Source of the DNA: Elusimicrobia bacterium CG08_land_8_20_14_0_20_59_10
GTDB taxonomy: Bacteria; Elusimicrobiota; Elusimicrobia; Elusimicrobiales; UBA9959
Length of the DNA stretch: 9,329 nucleotides
Direction: 5' to 3'
Assembly (NCBI GenBank): GCA_002779045.1
Contig: PEXO01000407.1
Span: 1 to 9,329, forward strand
Positions 1 to 7,087 of the stretch are shown here, in pieces. The notes under the pieces were generated by a model. That model was given only the letters and a program-made list of their open reading frames with translations, had not been told where the DNA came from and ran no database searches. A program made the translations under genes and the position numbers. Numbering within the stretch: the first letter of the stretch is position 1; every line of letters starts with the position of its first letter.

Positions 1-1
1 G

Positions 2-1210
2 AACGCCCCGAAAGCGCGCGCCCAGAAAGAACTCACCATAATGCTCTTCCTTAACGGCAAGAACAACCTGTCGAAATACGTGGACTATGACATGAACGAG
101 ATGGAGACCGTCGGCTCCACGGACAAGGTCAACATTGTGGTGGAAGCCGGCCGCACGGCTTATACCCCTCCCTCCAACCCGGGCGGCTGGAACGACTACG
201 ATAATCCCTACGATAACCCCTGGAACGGAGGCTGGCACCCCGGCTGGCATCCGCCGCCCATGCTGAAGGCCGCCTCCGACTGGACCGGCGTGCGCAGGTA
301 TTATGTTACGAAGGACGATAATACCGCCGTGCTCGGTTCCACGCTGGTGCAGGAACTTGGCAAGGCTGACATGGGCGACTGGAACCACCTGGCCGAATTC
401 GCGCAGTGGGCCAGGGCGAACTACCCTGCCCGGAGATACATGCTGGTGGTCTGGAACCACGGCGACGGCTGGAAGACCAAGGACCTGGAAACACTGGCCC
501 CCGTCACCAAGGGCATCTCCTACGACGACGAGACCGGCAACGGCATAACCACCGTGCAGCTGGGCCAGGCGCTGGCAAAAATAGGCGGCGTGGATATCTA
601 CGCTTCCGACGCCTGCCTGATGCAGATGCAGGAAGTGGTATACGAGCTGAAGAATTACGCGCCGGTGATAGTGGGCTCCGAGGAGACCGAGCCGGGCGAC
701 GGCTGGGACTACAACGCCTTCCTCACCAGGCTCGTAACCTCGAATCTCTCCCCCGAAGCCGTTGCAAGGTCCGCGGTGGAAGGCTACGGCGCCTCTTATT
801 CCGCCAAAGGGAAATCCGTCACTCTTTCGGCCGTGCGCTCCCGCGAAGCCGAAGCGCTGCGCAGGCTCACCGACCAGTGGGCGGACCTGGCCATGCAGGA
901 AGACAAGGCCGCGCTCAAAGAAGCAGTAAAAGCCGCTACCGCCTTCGATGCTGTGGATTCCCGCGACCTGCCGCACTTCATGAGCCTGGCGGGAGAAAAA
1001 CTCCCCGCGCTTAAGGCCAAAGGCGCGGAAATAATCTCCCTGATCAGGGACCGGATGATGATAAAGAACTCTCCCGTGGGCGACTCCTACAAGAATGCCG
1101 GCGGCCTGGCGATGTATATGCCCACCTACGGCTTCGACGCCGACTATTCCAGGCTGGCGCTGTCGAAAGCCGGCAAATGGGACGAGTTCATGCAGTGGCT
1201 TAACAACTAG
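2..1210 (+). CDS. Clostripain-family (peptidase C11) cysteine protease, 5' end missing
   Basis: This is a secreted-type cysteine endopeptidase of clan CD (clostripain, related to gingipain and caspase). The frame is open to the window edge. The ATG at 41 lies inside the first core strand (KELTIMLFLNGKNNL), which in this family is an internal motif, so the true start and any signal peptide lie upstream. Counting from the first visible codon, the catalytic histidine is H153 in VVWNHGDGW (codon 458-460) and the nucleophile is C205 in SDACLM (codon 614-616). The Asp two residues before the Cys matches the clostripain residue linked to Arg preference at P1, so cleavage after a basic residue is inferred. 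The motif EETEPGDGWDY follows, as is usual in the family. An unusual Trp/Gly/Pro/Asn-rich insert lies at about residues 53-90. The gene ends at a TAG followed by an intrinsic terminator, and appears unrelated to the hyp operon. Confidence 0.93.
   Translation, partial: NAPKARAQKELTIMLFLNGKNNLSKYVDYDMNEMETVGSTDKVNIVVEAGRTAYTPPSNPGGWNDYDNPYDNPWNGGWHPGWHPPPMLKAASDWTGVRRYYVTKDDNTAVLGSTLVQELGKADMGDWNHLAEFAQWARANYPARRYMLVVWNHGDGWKTKDLETLAPVTKGISYDDETGNGITTVQLGQALAKIGGVDIYASDACLMQMQEVVYELKNYAPVIVGSEETEPGDGWDYNAFLTRLVTSNLSPEAVARSAVEGYGASYSAKGKSVTLSAVRSREAEALRRLTDQWADLAMQEDKAALKEAVKAATAFDAVDSRDLPHFMSLAGEKLPALKAKGAEIISLIRDRMMIKNSPVGDSYKNAGGLAMYMPTYGFDADYSRLALSKAGKWDEFMQWLNN
197..253 (+). repeat. Two pairs of 12-bp tandem repeats inside the C11 protease gene
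   Basis: Positions 197-208 and 209-220 are 12-bp direct repeats differing at one base, and each encodes YDNP. Positions 230-241 and 242-253 are a second pair differing at two bases, and each encodes GWHP. Both pairs are in frame, so the gain or loss of a unit would keep the reading frame. They form the core of a low-complexity loop rich in Trp, Gly, Pro and Asn between the first core strand and the strand containing VRRYYV. Confidence 0.85.
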
Positions 1211-1225
1211 GTCGGATAAGGCCGC

Positions 1226-1257
1226 AAAACAGCCGTTCCCTGGAACGGCTGTTTTTT
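1226..1257 (+). terminator. Intrinsic terminator after the C11 protease gene
   Basis: A near-perfect inverted repeat pairs 1226-1238 with 1243-1255. The GC-rich core AGCCGTTCC/GGAACGGCT is flanked by four A bases upstream and a run of six T bases (1252-1257). The loop is about four bases. The A tract and T run make it symmetric enough to work in both directions, but on the plus strand it sits 15 bp after the protease stop codon. It should separate the protease transcript from the next gene. Confidence 0.93.
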
Positions 1258-1303
1258 CAGCGTCGGACATCCAGTCACTTTTCACCGCCGGGAACGACAA
1301 CTC

Positions 1304-2944
1304 ATGAAGATCAACGCCGAAAGCGGAGGTTTCTTCGCGGTATTGGCTTTTACCGCTTTACTATTGACCTGGACGGCCGTGGGGCCTTGCCTGAATAACG
1401 GCTTTGTCAACTGGGACGAACAGAAATATATCCAGGAGAACCGCAAGATACGGTCGCTCACCCCGGAAAGCGCGGCGGCTATTTTTACCTCGCGGGACCT
1501 GGGGATGTATTCCCCGCTTTCCACGCTCAGTTACGCCGTCAACTATCGTTTCTCCGGGCTTTCCCCGAAGGCTTATCACGGCACCGATATCGCGCTGCAC
1601 CTGGCCAACACCACGCTGGTAATGCTCCTGGTCCGCCTGCTGCTTCCGGGGCTCTGGCCGGCTTTCCTTTGCGGCCTTTTTTTCGGGATACACCCGGCCC
1701 ATATCGAATCGGTAGCGTGGGCCGCTGAAAGGAAAGACCTGCTTTACTCGTTCTTTTACCTGCTCTCCTTATGCGCCTACACCCTGAGCCTTAAAGGGAA
1801 AAGGACCTACCTGGCGGCGCTGGGCTTTTTCGTCTGTTCGCTGCTCTCAAAACCCATGGCTGTCACGCTGCCGCTGACCCTGCTGCTTGTAGACTACCTT
1901 AAGCTGAAGTCCGTCGGGTGGCCGCAATGGGCCGGGAAGCTGCCCTTTTTCGTCATAGCCGCCGTTTTTTCCCTGGCAGTTATGCCGCCGGCTTCGGAGG
2001 CCGTCCGGTGGGCGCCTTTCGGACTCCGCCTGGGCCTTGCCCTGTACAATTTCGGATTCTACCTTTACACGCTAGCCTGGCCCTTCGACCTTTCCGCCAT
2101 GTACGTACTGCCGCCCGGCGGCATAAAGTTCATGTATCTCTACGCGGCCGCGACCGCAGCCTGCGCCGCTTTATTCTTCCGGTATTTCCGCCGGGACAAG
2201 GCGGTAATGTTCGGCGCCGGTTTCTACGCGGCGGCCCTGCTCCCCGTGCTGCAGCTCATTCCGTTCGGCCCGGTAATTTCCGCGGACAGGTATACCTATA
2301 TTTCTTCGCTGGGTCTTTTTATCGGCGCGTACGCGCTGGCGGCCGGCGGCTGGGCGCGTTGCGGGGCGCCTGCGCGCAAAACCGTCGTTTTCCTGGTCGC
2401 GGCGGCGGCGATGATCTTTACGGTGACGGCACGGGTGCGGTGCGCGGTCTGGAAGGATGGTATTTCTCTTTGGACCGACACGCTGCTTAAACAACCTTCA
2501 GCGAAGCCGGCGCTCGGTAATCTCTGTGCGGCCTACCTCCACGCAGGCAGGGACGGGGAAGCCGCGCAATGCCTTGCCGGAGCGACCCGCATCTACCCGG
2601 AGAACAGCGAGAATTTTTACAACTTCGGGGTATTGACGGCCAGGAACGGCGACCTGAGCGCGGCACGCAAATACTTCGAACACACGCTTCAAATGCAGGA
2701 AAACCACACTCTGGCGCTTTTTTCGCTGGGGAAGCTGGCCCAAGACAGCGGGCAGACCGCCCGGGCGGAAAAATTCTTCCTGCGCGCGGTGGAGTGCGAC
2801 GGGGCTTTTGCCCCGGCGCTGCGCGGCCTGGGCGGCATAGCCGCCTCCCGCAACGACAAGGCCGCGGCGCGGAAATACTATGAGCGCGCTGATAAGGAAA
2901 ACCCGCCTGAACCTTCCGGCGCCGCCCTCCCCCGACAGCCCTGA
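1304..2944 (+). CDS. TMTC-like membrane protein with C-terminal TPR repeats (putative GT-C glycosyltransferase)
   Basis: This 546-residue protein has about 11-12 hydrophobic segments in residues 8-377, followed by about four tetratricopeptide repeats (roughly 403-431, 437-465, 469-501 and 503-534). This is the layout of TMTC-type O-mannosyltransferases and their bacterial relatives. Family-type motifs are NGFVNWDE (acidic pair D38/E39 in the first loop after helix 1, where GT-C enzymes place the catalytic acid), FGIHPAHIESVAWAAERKD (residues 127-145) and ISADRYTYISSLGL (325-338). By analogy it would use a polyprenyl-phosphate sugar to modify a protein or glycan outside the inner membrane, with the TPRs binding the acceptor. 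Donor and acceptor cannot be read from the sequence. The start is preceded by a weak GGGA (1290-1293). The gene sits alone between a terminator and the convergent hypF. A non-enzymatic role is possible. Confidence 0.8.
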   Translation: MKINAESGGFFAVLAFTALLLTWTAVGPCLNNGFVNWDEQKYIQENRKIRSLTPESAAAIFTSRDLGMYSPLSTLSYAVNYRFSGLSPKAYHGTDIALHLANTTLVMLLVRLLLPGLWPAFLCGLFFGIHPAHIESVAWAAERKDLLYSFFYLLSLCAYTLSLKGKRTYLAALGFFVCSLLSKPMAVTLPLTLLLVDYLKLKSVGWPQWAGKLPFFVIAAVFSLAVMPPASEAVRWAPFGLRLGLALYNFGFYLYTLAWPFDLSAMYVLPPGGIKFMYLYAAATAACAALFFRYFRRDKAVMFGAGFYAAALLPVLQLIPFGPVISADRYTYISSLGLFIGAYALAAGGWARCGAPARKTVVFLVAAAAMIFTVTARVRCAVWKDGISLWTDTLLKQPSAKPALGNLCAAYLHAGRDGEAAQCLAGATRIYPENSENFYNFGVLTARNGDLSAARKYFEHTLQMQENHTLALFSLGKLAQDSGQTARAEKFFLRAVECDGAFAPALRGLGGIAASRNDKAAARKYYERADKENPPEPSGAALPRQP

Positions 2945-2974
2945 TCACAGGATAAAGAATATCGGGAACGGAGC
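2945..2974. other. 30-bp gap between convergent genes, no terminator seen
   Basis: The TMTC-like gene and hypF converge here. The gap is AT-richer than its surroundings but contains only a 4-bp inverted repeat (GATA/TATC, around 2951-2963) and no T run. Any intrinsic terminators for the two opposing transcripts would have to lie inside the opposite gene, or termination is Rho-dependent. Confidence 0.6.
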
Positions 2975-5236
2975 TTACGTCCTGTAGCCTTTCAGCGCGT
3001 ACCAGGCCTGTCCCAGGGAAAGGCCGCCGTCATTGGCCGGCACCTGCCTGTTAATGAACGCCCGCAGCCCGGCTTTGTGCAGCCCTTCCAGCATAAGTTC
3101 CAACAGCGTCCGGTTCTGAAAGACCCCGCCCGAAAGACATACTTTTTTAATGCCGGTTCCCGAACTCAGGTCCTTAAGCGCCGCCACCGAAGCCCGGGCC
3201 AGGCCGCAATGGAAGCGCTCCGAGACCAGCCGCGCCTTCCCCCTGTCCGCAAAAGCTCCCCGCACCGCCGGGGAAGGGTCCAGTATCAATAACCCGTTCT
3301 GGCGGGAAAGACCGAATTTATAAGGATCCCGGCGGCGGGTTTTGAAAAGGCTTTCCAGTTCCATGGGCGCCTGGCCCTCGTAGGTGACCTCGCGCCTAAT
3401 ACCGGCCAGGCAGCTTACCGCGTCGAAAAGCCTGCCCATGCTGGAAGTCTCCGGGGAATTGAGCCCGGATTCCAGCATCCTTGACAGCGCCCGCAGGTTC
3501 CCCGCGGGCACCCCCCTGAGGAACGGGGCGCAGCGCCAGGCACCGGGCATTGAAGAAAGCAGCGAGAAAGCCGAGCGCCAGATCTCGTGCACGGCGGCCT
3601 CGCCGCCGGGCAGGCGGAAATACTTCAGACGGCCGGCGCGGTTCCAGCGGCCGGCGCTAAAGATGAGGAATTCCCCGCCCCAGACCCTGCCGTCCAGGCC
3701 ATAACCAGTACCGTCAAAAACCGCGGCGAGGAAAGGCCCGTCCAGCTTATGCTCCGCGGCCACGCTCAGCGCATGCGCCGCGTGATGCTGCACCGGGATC
3801 TTCTTACCGGGCAGGCCGCGGGCCAAAGCGGAGGAGGCGTAAAGCGGGTGCAGGTCGTGTACCGTAACCGCGGGAGAAACCCTGAGCAGGCCCCGCATCT
3901 TAGCCAGCGTTTCCCGGAAGAAGTCCTGGTTCCGCGGCTCGGACAGGTCGCCGATATGGGGCGAAAGGAAAGCCTCGTCGCCGCGGGTAAGGCAGAAGGT
4001 GTTCTTAAGGTCCGCCCCGCAGGCCAGCACGGAGCCGCCCCCGGACGAAAGCCTGACCGCGGCCGGCACAAAACCGCGCGCGCGCCGCGCCAGCCGCAGC
4101 TCGCCCGCGGCCTCAAAAGCAACGCTGTCATCCACCCTGTTGTGGATGGGCCTGTTATGCGAAAGCGAGAAAGAGGCCACGCCGCCAAGGCGCTGCTTCA
4201 CCTCAAGGCTGTCCCTGCAGATGGGCTCGTCCCGGAAATTACCGGAGGTCATCACCAGCGGGCCGTTGAAACCTTTTTTGGAGAGAAGTTCGAAAAGCGC
4301 GGCGTGAAGAGGGGTATAGGGCAGCATCACGCCAAGGCGCGAAAGCCCCGGCGCGGCGGCTTCAAAAGCGCGCGAACGCCGCCGCAGCATGACCACCGGC
4401 GCTTCCGGGGAAGAAAGCGCGGCGGCCTCCAGCTTTGAAACGAAACAGATCCGCCGCGCGGCGGCCGGCGATGCGACCATCACCGCGAAAGGCTTGTGCG
4501 GCCGCTCCTTGGCCCGGCGCAGCGCGGCCACCGTCTTAACACCGTCCGCGCGGCAGCAGAGATGGAAACCTCCCAGGCTGCGCAGGGCGCCTACCTTGCC
4601 CGCGATTATCAGTTCCGCGGTCTTTTCAAGAGCGGCCGGGCCGGACATGACTTTCGTGCCGGAGTGAAGCGCTACCGCCGGGCCGCAGACCGGGCAGGCG
4701 TTCGGCTGCGCGTGAAAGCGGCGGTCCAGCGGGTTCCCGTATTCGGCGCGGCAGGCGGAACACATTTTGAAGCCGGCCATAGTGGTGGCGGGCCTGTCAT
4801 ACGGCACGCTTCTGACTATGGTAAAACGGGGACCGCAGTTGGTGCAGTTGGTGAAAGGGTACAGGTAGCGCCTGTCGCAGGGGTCAAGCAGTTCCCCGCG
4901 GCAGTCCGGGCAGAGCGCGAGGTCCGCCGGGATCATGGCCGCGGAGGGCGCGCGCCCGCCGCTTTTTGCTATGGTAAAACCGCAGCCGCCGGCGGGCTTC
5001 ATCTCCGAAGCGGAAACCGAATCCACCCTGGAGGCCGCGGGCTTTTTAAGCTTTATGTCCTTTATGAACGCTGCTATGGCCGCGGGGGCGCCCTCAGCCT
5101 CTATGGTAACCCCGGAAGCGTCGTTCTTTACCCAGCCATCTATAGAATGGAGGCCGGCGAGCTTATAGATATGGGGCCGGAAACCGACTCCCTGTACGAC
5201 GCCCCTGACCGATATTTTTTTCCGTACAAAAAGCAT
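2975..5236 (-). CDS. hypF: Carbamoyltransferase HypF
   Basis: HypF is the cytoplasmic enzyme that converts carbamoyl phosphate and ATP to carbamoyl-adenylate and transfers the carbamoyl group to the HypE C-terminal Cys. This is the first step of cyanide ligand synthesis for [NiFe] hydrogenase. At 753 residues it is full-length for the family. Its domains, in order, are: an acylphosphatase-like domain (about 1-92; VQGVGFRP with the phosphate-binding Arg at R20); two zinc-finger motifs (C109/C112 with C131/C134, and C159/C162 with C181/C184); a YrdC-like nucleotide-binding domain (about 200-390, with KPFAVMV and TSGNFRDEPI); and a Kae1-like domain (about 400-753, with metal-binding HHAAH at 484-488, FDGTGYGLDG, LSGGVFQN and NDGGLSLGQ). 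The ATG at 5236 is preceded by AGGGAG nine bases upstream. It is the last gene of the operon, 24 bp after the membrane-protein gene. Confidence 0.98.
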   Translation of the reverse strand: MLFVRKKISVRGVVQGVGFRPHIYKLAGLHSIDGWVKNDASGVTIEAEGAPAAIAAFIKDIKLKKPAASRVDSVSASEMKPAGGCGFTIAKSGGRAPSAAMIPADLALCPDCRGELLDPCDRRYLYPFTNCTNCGPRFTIVRSVPYDRPATTMAGFKMCSACRAEYGNPLDRRFHAQPNACPVCGPAVALHSGTKVMSGPAALEKTAELIIAGKVGALRSLGGFHLCCRADGVKTVAALRRAKERPHKPFAVMVASPAAARRICFVSKLEAAALSSPEAPVVMLRRRSRAFEAAAPGLSRLGVMLPYTPLHAALFELLSKKGFNGPLVMTSGNFRDEPICRDSLEVKQRLGGVASFSLSHNRPIHNRVDDSVAFEAAGELRLARRARGFVPAAVRLSSGGGSVLACGADLKNTFCLTRGDEAFLSPHIGDLSEPRNQDFFRETLAKMRGLLRVSPAVTVHDLHPLYASSALARGLPGKKIPVQHHAAHALSVAAEHKLDGPFLAAVFDGTGYGLDGRVWGGEFLIFSAGRWNRAGRLKYFRLPGGEAAVHEIWRSAFSLLSSMPGAWRCAPFLRGVPAGNLRALSRMLESGLNSPETSSMGRLFDAVSCLAGIRREVTYEGQAPMELESLFKTRRRDPYKFGLSRQNGLLILDPSPAVRGAFADRGKARLVSERFHCGLARASVAALKDLSSGTGIKKVCLSGGVFQNRTLLELMLEGLHKAGLRAFINRQVPANDGGLSLGQAWYALKGYRT

Positions 5237-5245
5237 TGAGATAAG

Positions 5246-5251
5246 CTCCCT
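5246..5251 (-). promoter_or_regulatory. Shine-Dalgarno site of hypF
   Basis: On the minus strand this reads AGGGAG, nine bases before the hypF ATG. It lies in the 24-bp gap after the membrane-protein stop codon. It supports the start at 5236 and suggests hypF is initiated independently, unlike the more tightly coupled genes upstream. Confidence 0.75.
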
Positions 5252-5260
5252 GCGGTCCGT

Positions 5261-6070
5261 CTACTTCCCGGTCACCACCACGCCGGTATCGTAATTCAGT
5301 TCGCTGCCGAGCAGGCTATGCGGGACGAAGTAGACCGCCGCGGTGACGGCGAAAGCCGCCAGTATCCAGAAGCGGGCGGCCCTGCCCCTGAGCGTAGCCC
5401 AAAGAGCGGCGCTCCAGAAGATCAGCATCAGAAGCGCTTTATTGTCGGTCAGGTCATGGCCGAAGGGAAAGCCCGTCCAGGCCTGGCCGAAAGCATAATA
5501 CTGGGTGAGCGGGCCGAAGAGGAAGCCGCCCAGCACAAGGAAAGAGACCGTGGCCGGCACGGAATGCGGGACCGGCTGCAGTCCGAAAGCCGCCGAAAGC
5601 GCCACCCGCACGGAAAACAGCATAAAGAGGAACATTAATATTATATGCGGAAGAAGGATATGGCCCGGCACCGGGCCCCTGAAGCGGACCACCACGGGTT
5701 CGTCCCCCAGCCGGACGGGGGCGGACGGAGCGTCCAGCTTGACGTAATACTCCACTTTACCCGCCGGCGGCTGGGACGGTATTTTTGCGCCGCAGACTCC
5801 GGCCGCGCAGGAAAAAGCTTCGGAAGCCCACTGGTCGGAGGTCCTGTAGCGGCGCCAGGAAACGCGGCCGGACAGGCCGTCCATTGCGCGGGACCTGAGG
5901 ACCGGGCAGGCCTCGCCGGTTTCACAGCTGCGCAGGAGCTTATAGGAAATTTCTACGCCGTCCACGGAGGCCTGCCCACCCAGCGGGTGCGTAGGACCGG
6001 TCATTCTCTGGAAGACGGCGAAGAACAAGGTGACAAGGAGGCTTAATACCCAGAAAAGGACTTTTTTCAT
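5261..6070 (-). CDS. Membrane protein of unknown function in the hyp operon
   Basis: No named function is recognised for this 269-residue protein. The N-terminus (MKKVLFWVLSLLVTLFF) is a signal anchor or uncleaved signal. Residues about 22-133 look like an extracytoplasmic beta-rich domain with four cysteines (C49, C55, C88, C93) that could form two disulfides. It includes the phrases QRMTGPTHPLGG and IPSQPPAGKVEYYVKL. Four hydrophobic segments follow at about 136-163, 172-192, 209-226 and 232-250. A VPHS motif occurs twice (167-170 and 249-252), and FGHDLTDNK (203-211) lies at a membrane boundary. The layout resembles conserved uncharacterised membrane proteins, from memory and not checked. 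It starts 3 bp after the hypE stop and ends 24 bp before hypF, so it is almost certainly co-transcribed with them. A link to hydrogenase assembly, metal supply or membrane anchoring is inference from position only. Confidence 0.88.
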   Translation of the reverse strand: MKKVLFWVLSLLVTLFFAVFQRMTGPTHPLGGQASVDGVEISYKLLRSCETGEACPVLRSRAMDGLSGRVSWRRYRTSDQWASEAFSCAAGVCGAKIPSQPPAGKVEYYVKLDAPSAPVRLGDEPVVVRFRGPVPGHILLPHIILMFLFMLFSVRVALSAAFGLQPVPHSVPATVSFLVLGGFLFGPLTQYYAFGQAWTGFPFGHDLTDNKALLMLIFWSAALWATLRGRAARFWILAAFAVTAAVYFVPHSLLGSELNYDTGVVVTGK

Positions 6071-6073
6071 GCC

Positions 6074-7087
6074 TTAGCAGATGCGCGGGAGTTGTTCCCC
6101 TTCCAGCATGAGCAGTATGCGGCTGCCGCCGATGCCGGTATTGAGACGCACCTGCGGCCGCTTTTCGGCGAGCATGCGCCCCGCTATCGCGGCATTCCTG
6201 CCGTATTTATGGCGGCGCAGGGCCTTTACTATCTTTTCAGCCTCCGCGGGGGAGGCGAAGAGCGCTATTTTCCCCTCGTTGGCGACATAGAGCGGGTCCA
6301 GGCCGAGCAGAGCGCAGGCGCCCCTGGCCGCGGCGGAAACGGGAACGCAATCTTCGTCCAGCTCGGCGCTGAGACCGCAGGCGCCGGAAACTTCGTTGAG
6401 CACGGTGGCCAGACCGCCGCGCGTTATATCGCGCATGGCGCGTATGCCTTTTGAGACGGAAAGCGCGGCCTCTATAAGGCCGTTAAGCGGGGCGGCGTCG
6501 CTCTTCACCCCGCCGGAAAGGCCGAGCTTGTTGCGGGCGTTCATCACGGCCACCCCGTGGTCCGCAAGGTTCCCGCTCACTATAATAACGTCTCCCGGCC
6601 TCACCGAAGCTGAGGCGAGAGCGCGCCCGGGAGGGATGACGCCTATGCCGGCCGTATTGATAAAAACCCCGTCGGCATGGCCTTTTTCCACCACCTTGGT
6701 ATCCCCGGTGACTATAGGCACCCCGGCCTCCGCGGCGGCCCTGCGCATGGAGGCGGTCAGCCTGGTCAGCAGCGCCAGGGAAAAGCCCTCTTCAAGTATG
6801 AAAGCGGCCGAAAGCGCGGCGGGCCTGGCCCCTTTTACGGCCAGGTCGTTAACGGTGCCGCATACGGCCACACGGCCTATATCCGCGCCGGGAAATTCCA
6901 CCGGGGTAACCACATAGGAATCCGTGGTAAAAGCCAGGCGAACGCCGCCGGCGCGCACTTCGGCGGAATCCTCGAGCAGCCGCAGGGCCGGGTTGGAAAA
7001 ACTCTTGAGAAAGACTTTTTCCACGAGTTCGCGGCTCAGGCGTCCGCCGCTGCCGTGGCCCAGCAGCACCTTTTGCGGAACGCTCAT
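6074..7087 (-). CDS. hypE: Carbamoyl dehydratase HypE
   Basis: HypE accepts the carbamoyl group from HypF on its C-terminal cysteine and uses ATP to dehydrate it to a thiocyanate, which donates cyanide to iron in the HypC-HypD complex. The 337-residue length is typical. The protein belongs to the PurM/SelD-like ATP-binding family. The N-terminal glycine-rich loop is LLGHGSGGRLSREL (8-21). The PurM core is seen as FTTDSYVVTPVEFPGADIG (53-71), CGTVNDLAVKGARP (76-89) and GDTKVVEKG (128-136). The C-terminal domain has MRDITRGGLATVLNEV (218-233). The protein ends in the canonical PRIC, so the modifiable Cys337 is intact. Its ATG overlaps the TGA of the LysR gene (ATGA, 7084-7087), which indicates translational coupling. 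Confidence 0.98.
   Translation of the reverse strand: MSVPQKVLLGHGSGGRLSRELVEKVFLKSFSNPALRLLEDSAEVRAGGVRLAFTTDSYVVTPVEFPGADIGRVAVCGTVNDLAVKGARPAALSAAFILEEGFSLALLTRLTASMRRAAAEAGVPIVTGDTKVVEKGHADGVFINTAGIGVIPPGRALASASVRPGDVIIVSGNLADHGVAVMNARNKLGLSGGVKSDAAPLNGLIEAALSVSKGIRAMRDITRGGLATVLNEVSGACGLSAELDEDCVPVSAAARGACALLGLDPLYVANEGKIALFASPAEAEKIVKALRRHKYGRNAAIAGRMLAEKRPQVRLNTGIGGSRILLMLEGEQLPRIC

Noticed and set aside
406..1014. 202-codon open frame in another plus frame within the protease gene
   Set aside because: It overlaps the catalytic core of the C11 peptidase and its translation is Arg-rich without motifs, so it is an out-of-frame shadow.
1211..1303. Possible promoter for the TMTC-like gene in the 93-bp gap
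   Set aside because: Apart from the terminator, no convincing -35/-10 pair could be read. Transcription presumably starts here, but a site cannot be placed.
2951..2963. Small inverted repeat GATA...TATC as a terminator
   Set aside because: The stem is only four AT-rich pairs and no T run follows on either strand.
3587..5239. Long plus-strand open frames (283 and 247 codons) opposite hypF
   Set aside because: They are antisense shadows of a GC-rich conserved gene. The products are Arg/Gly/Ala-rich, have no recognisable domain, and the hypF frame carries all expected motifs.
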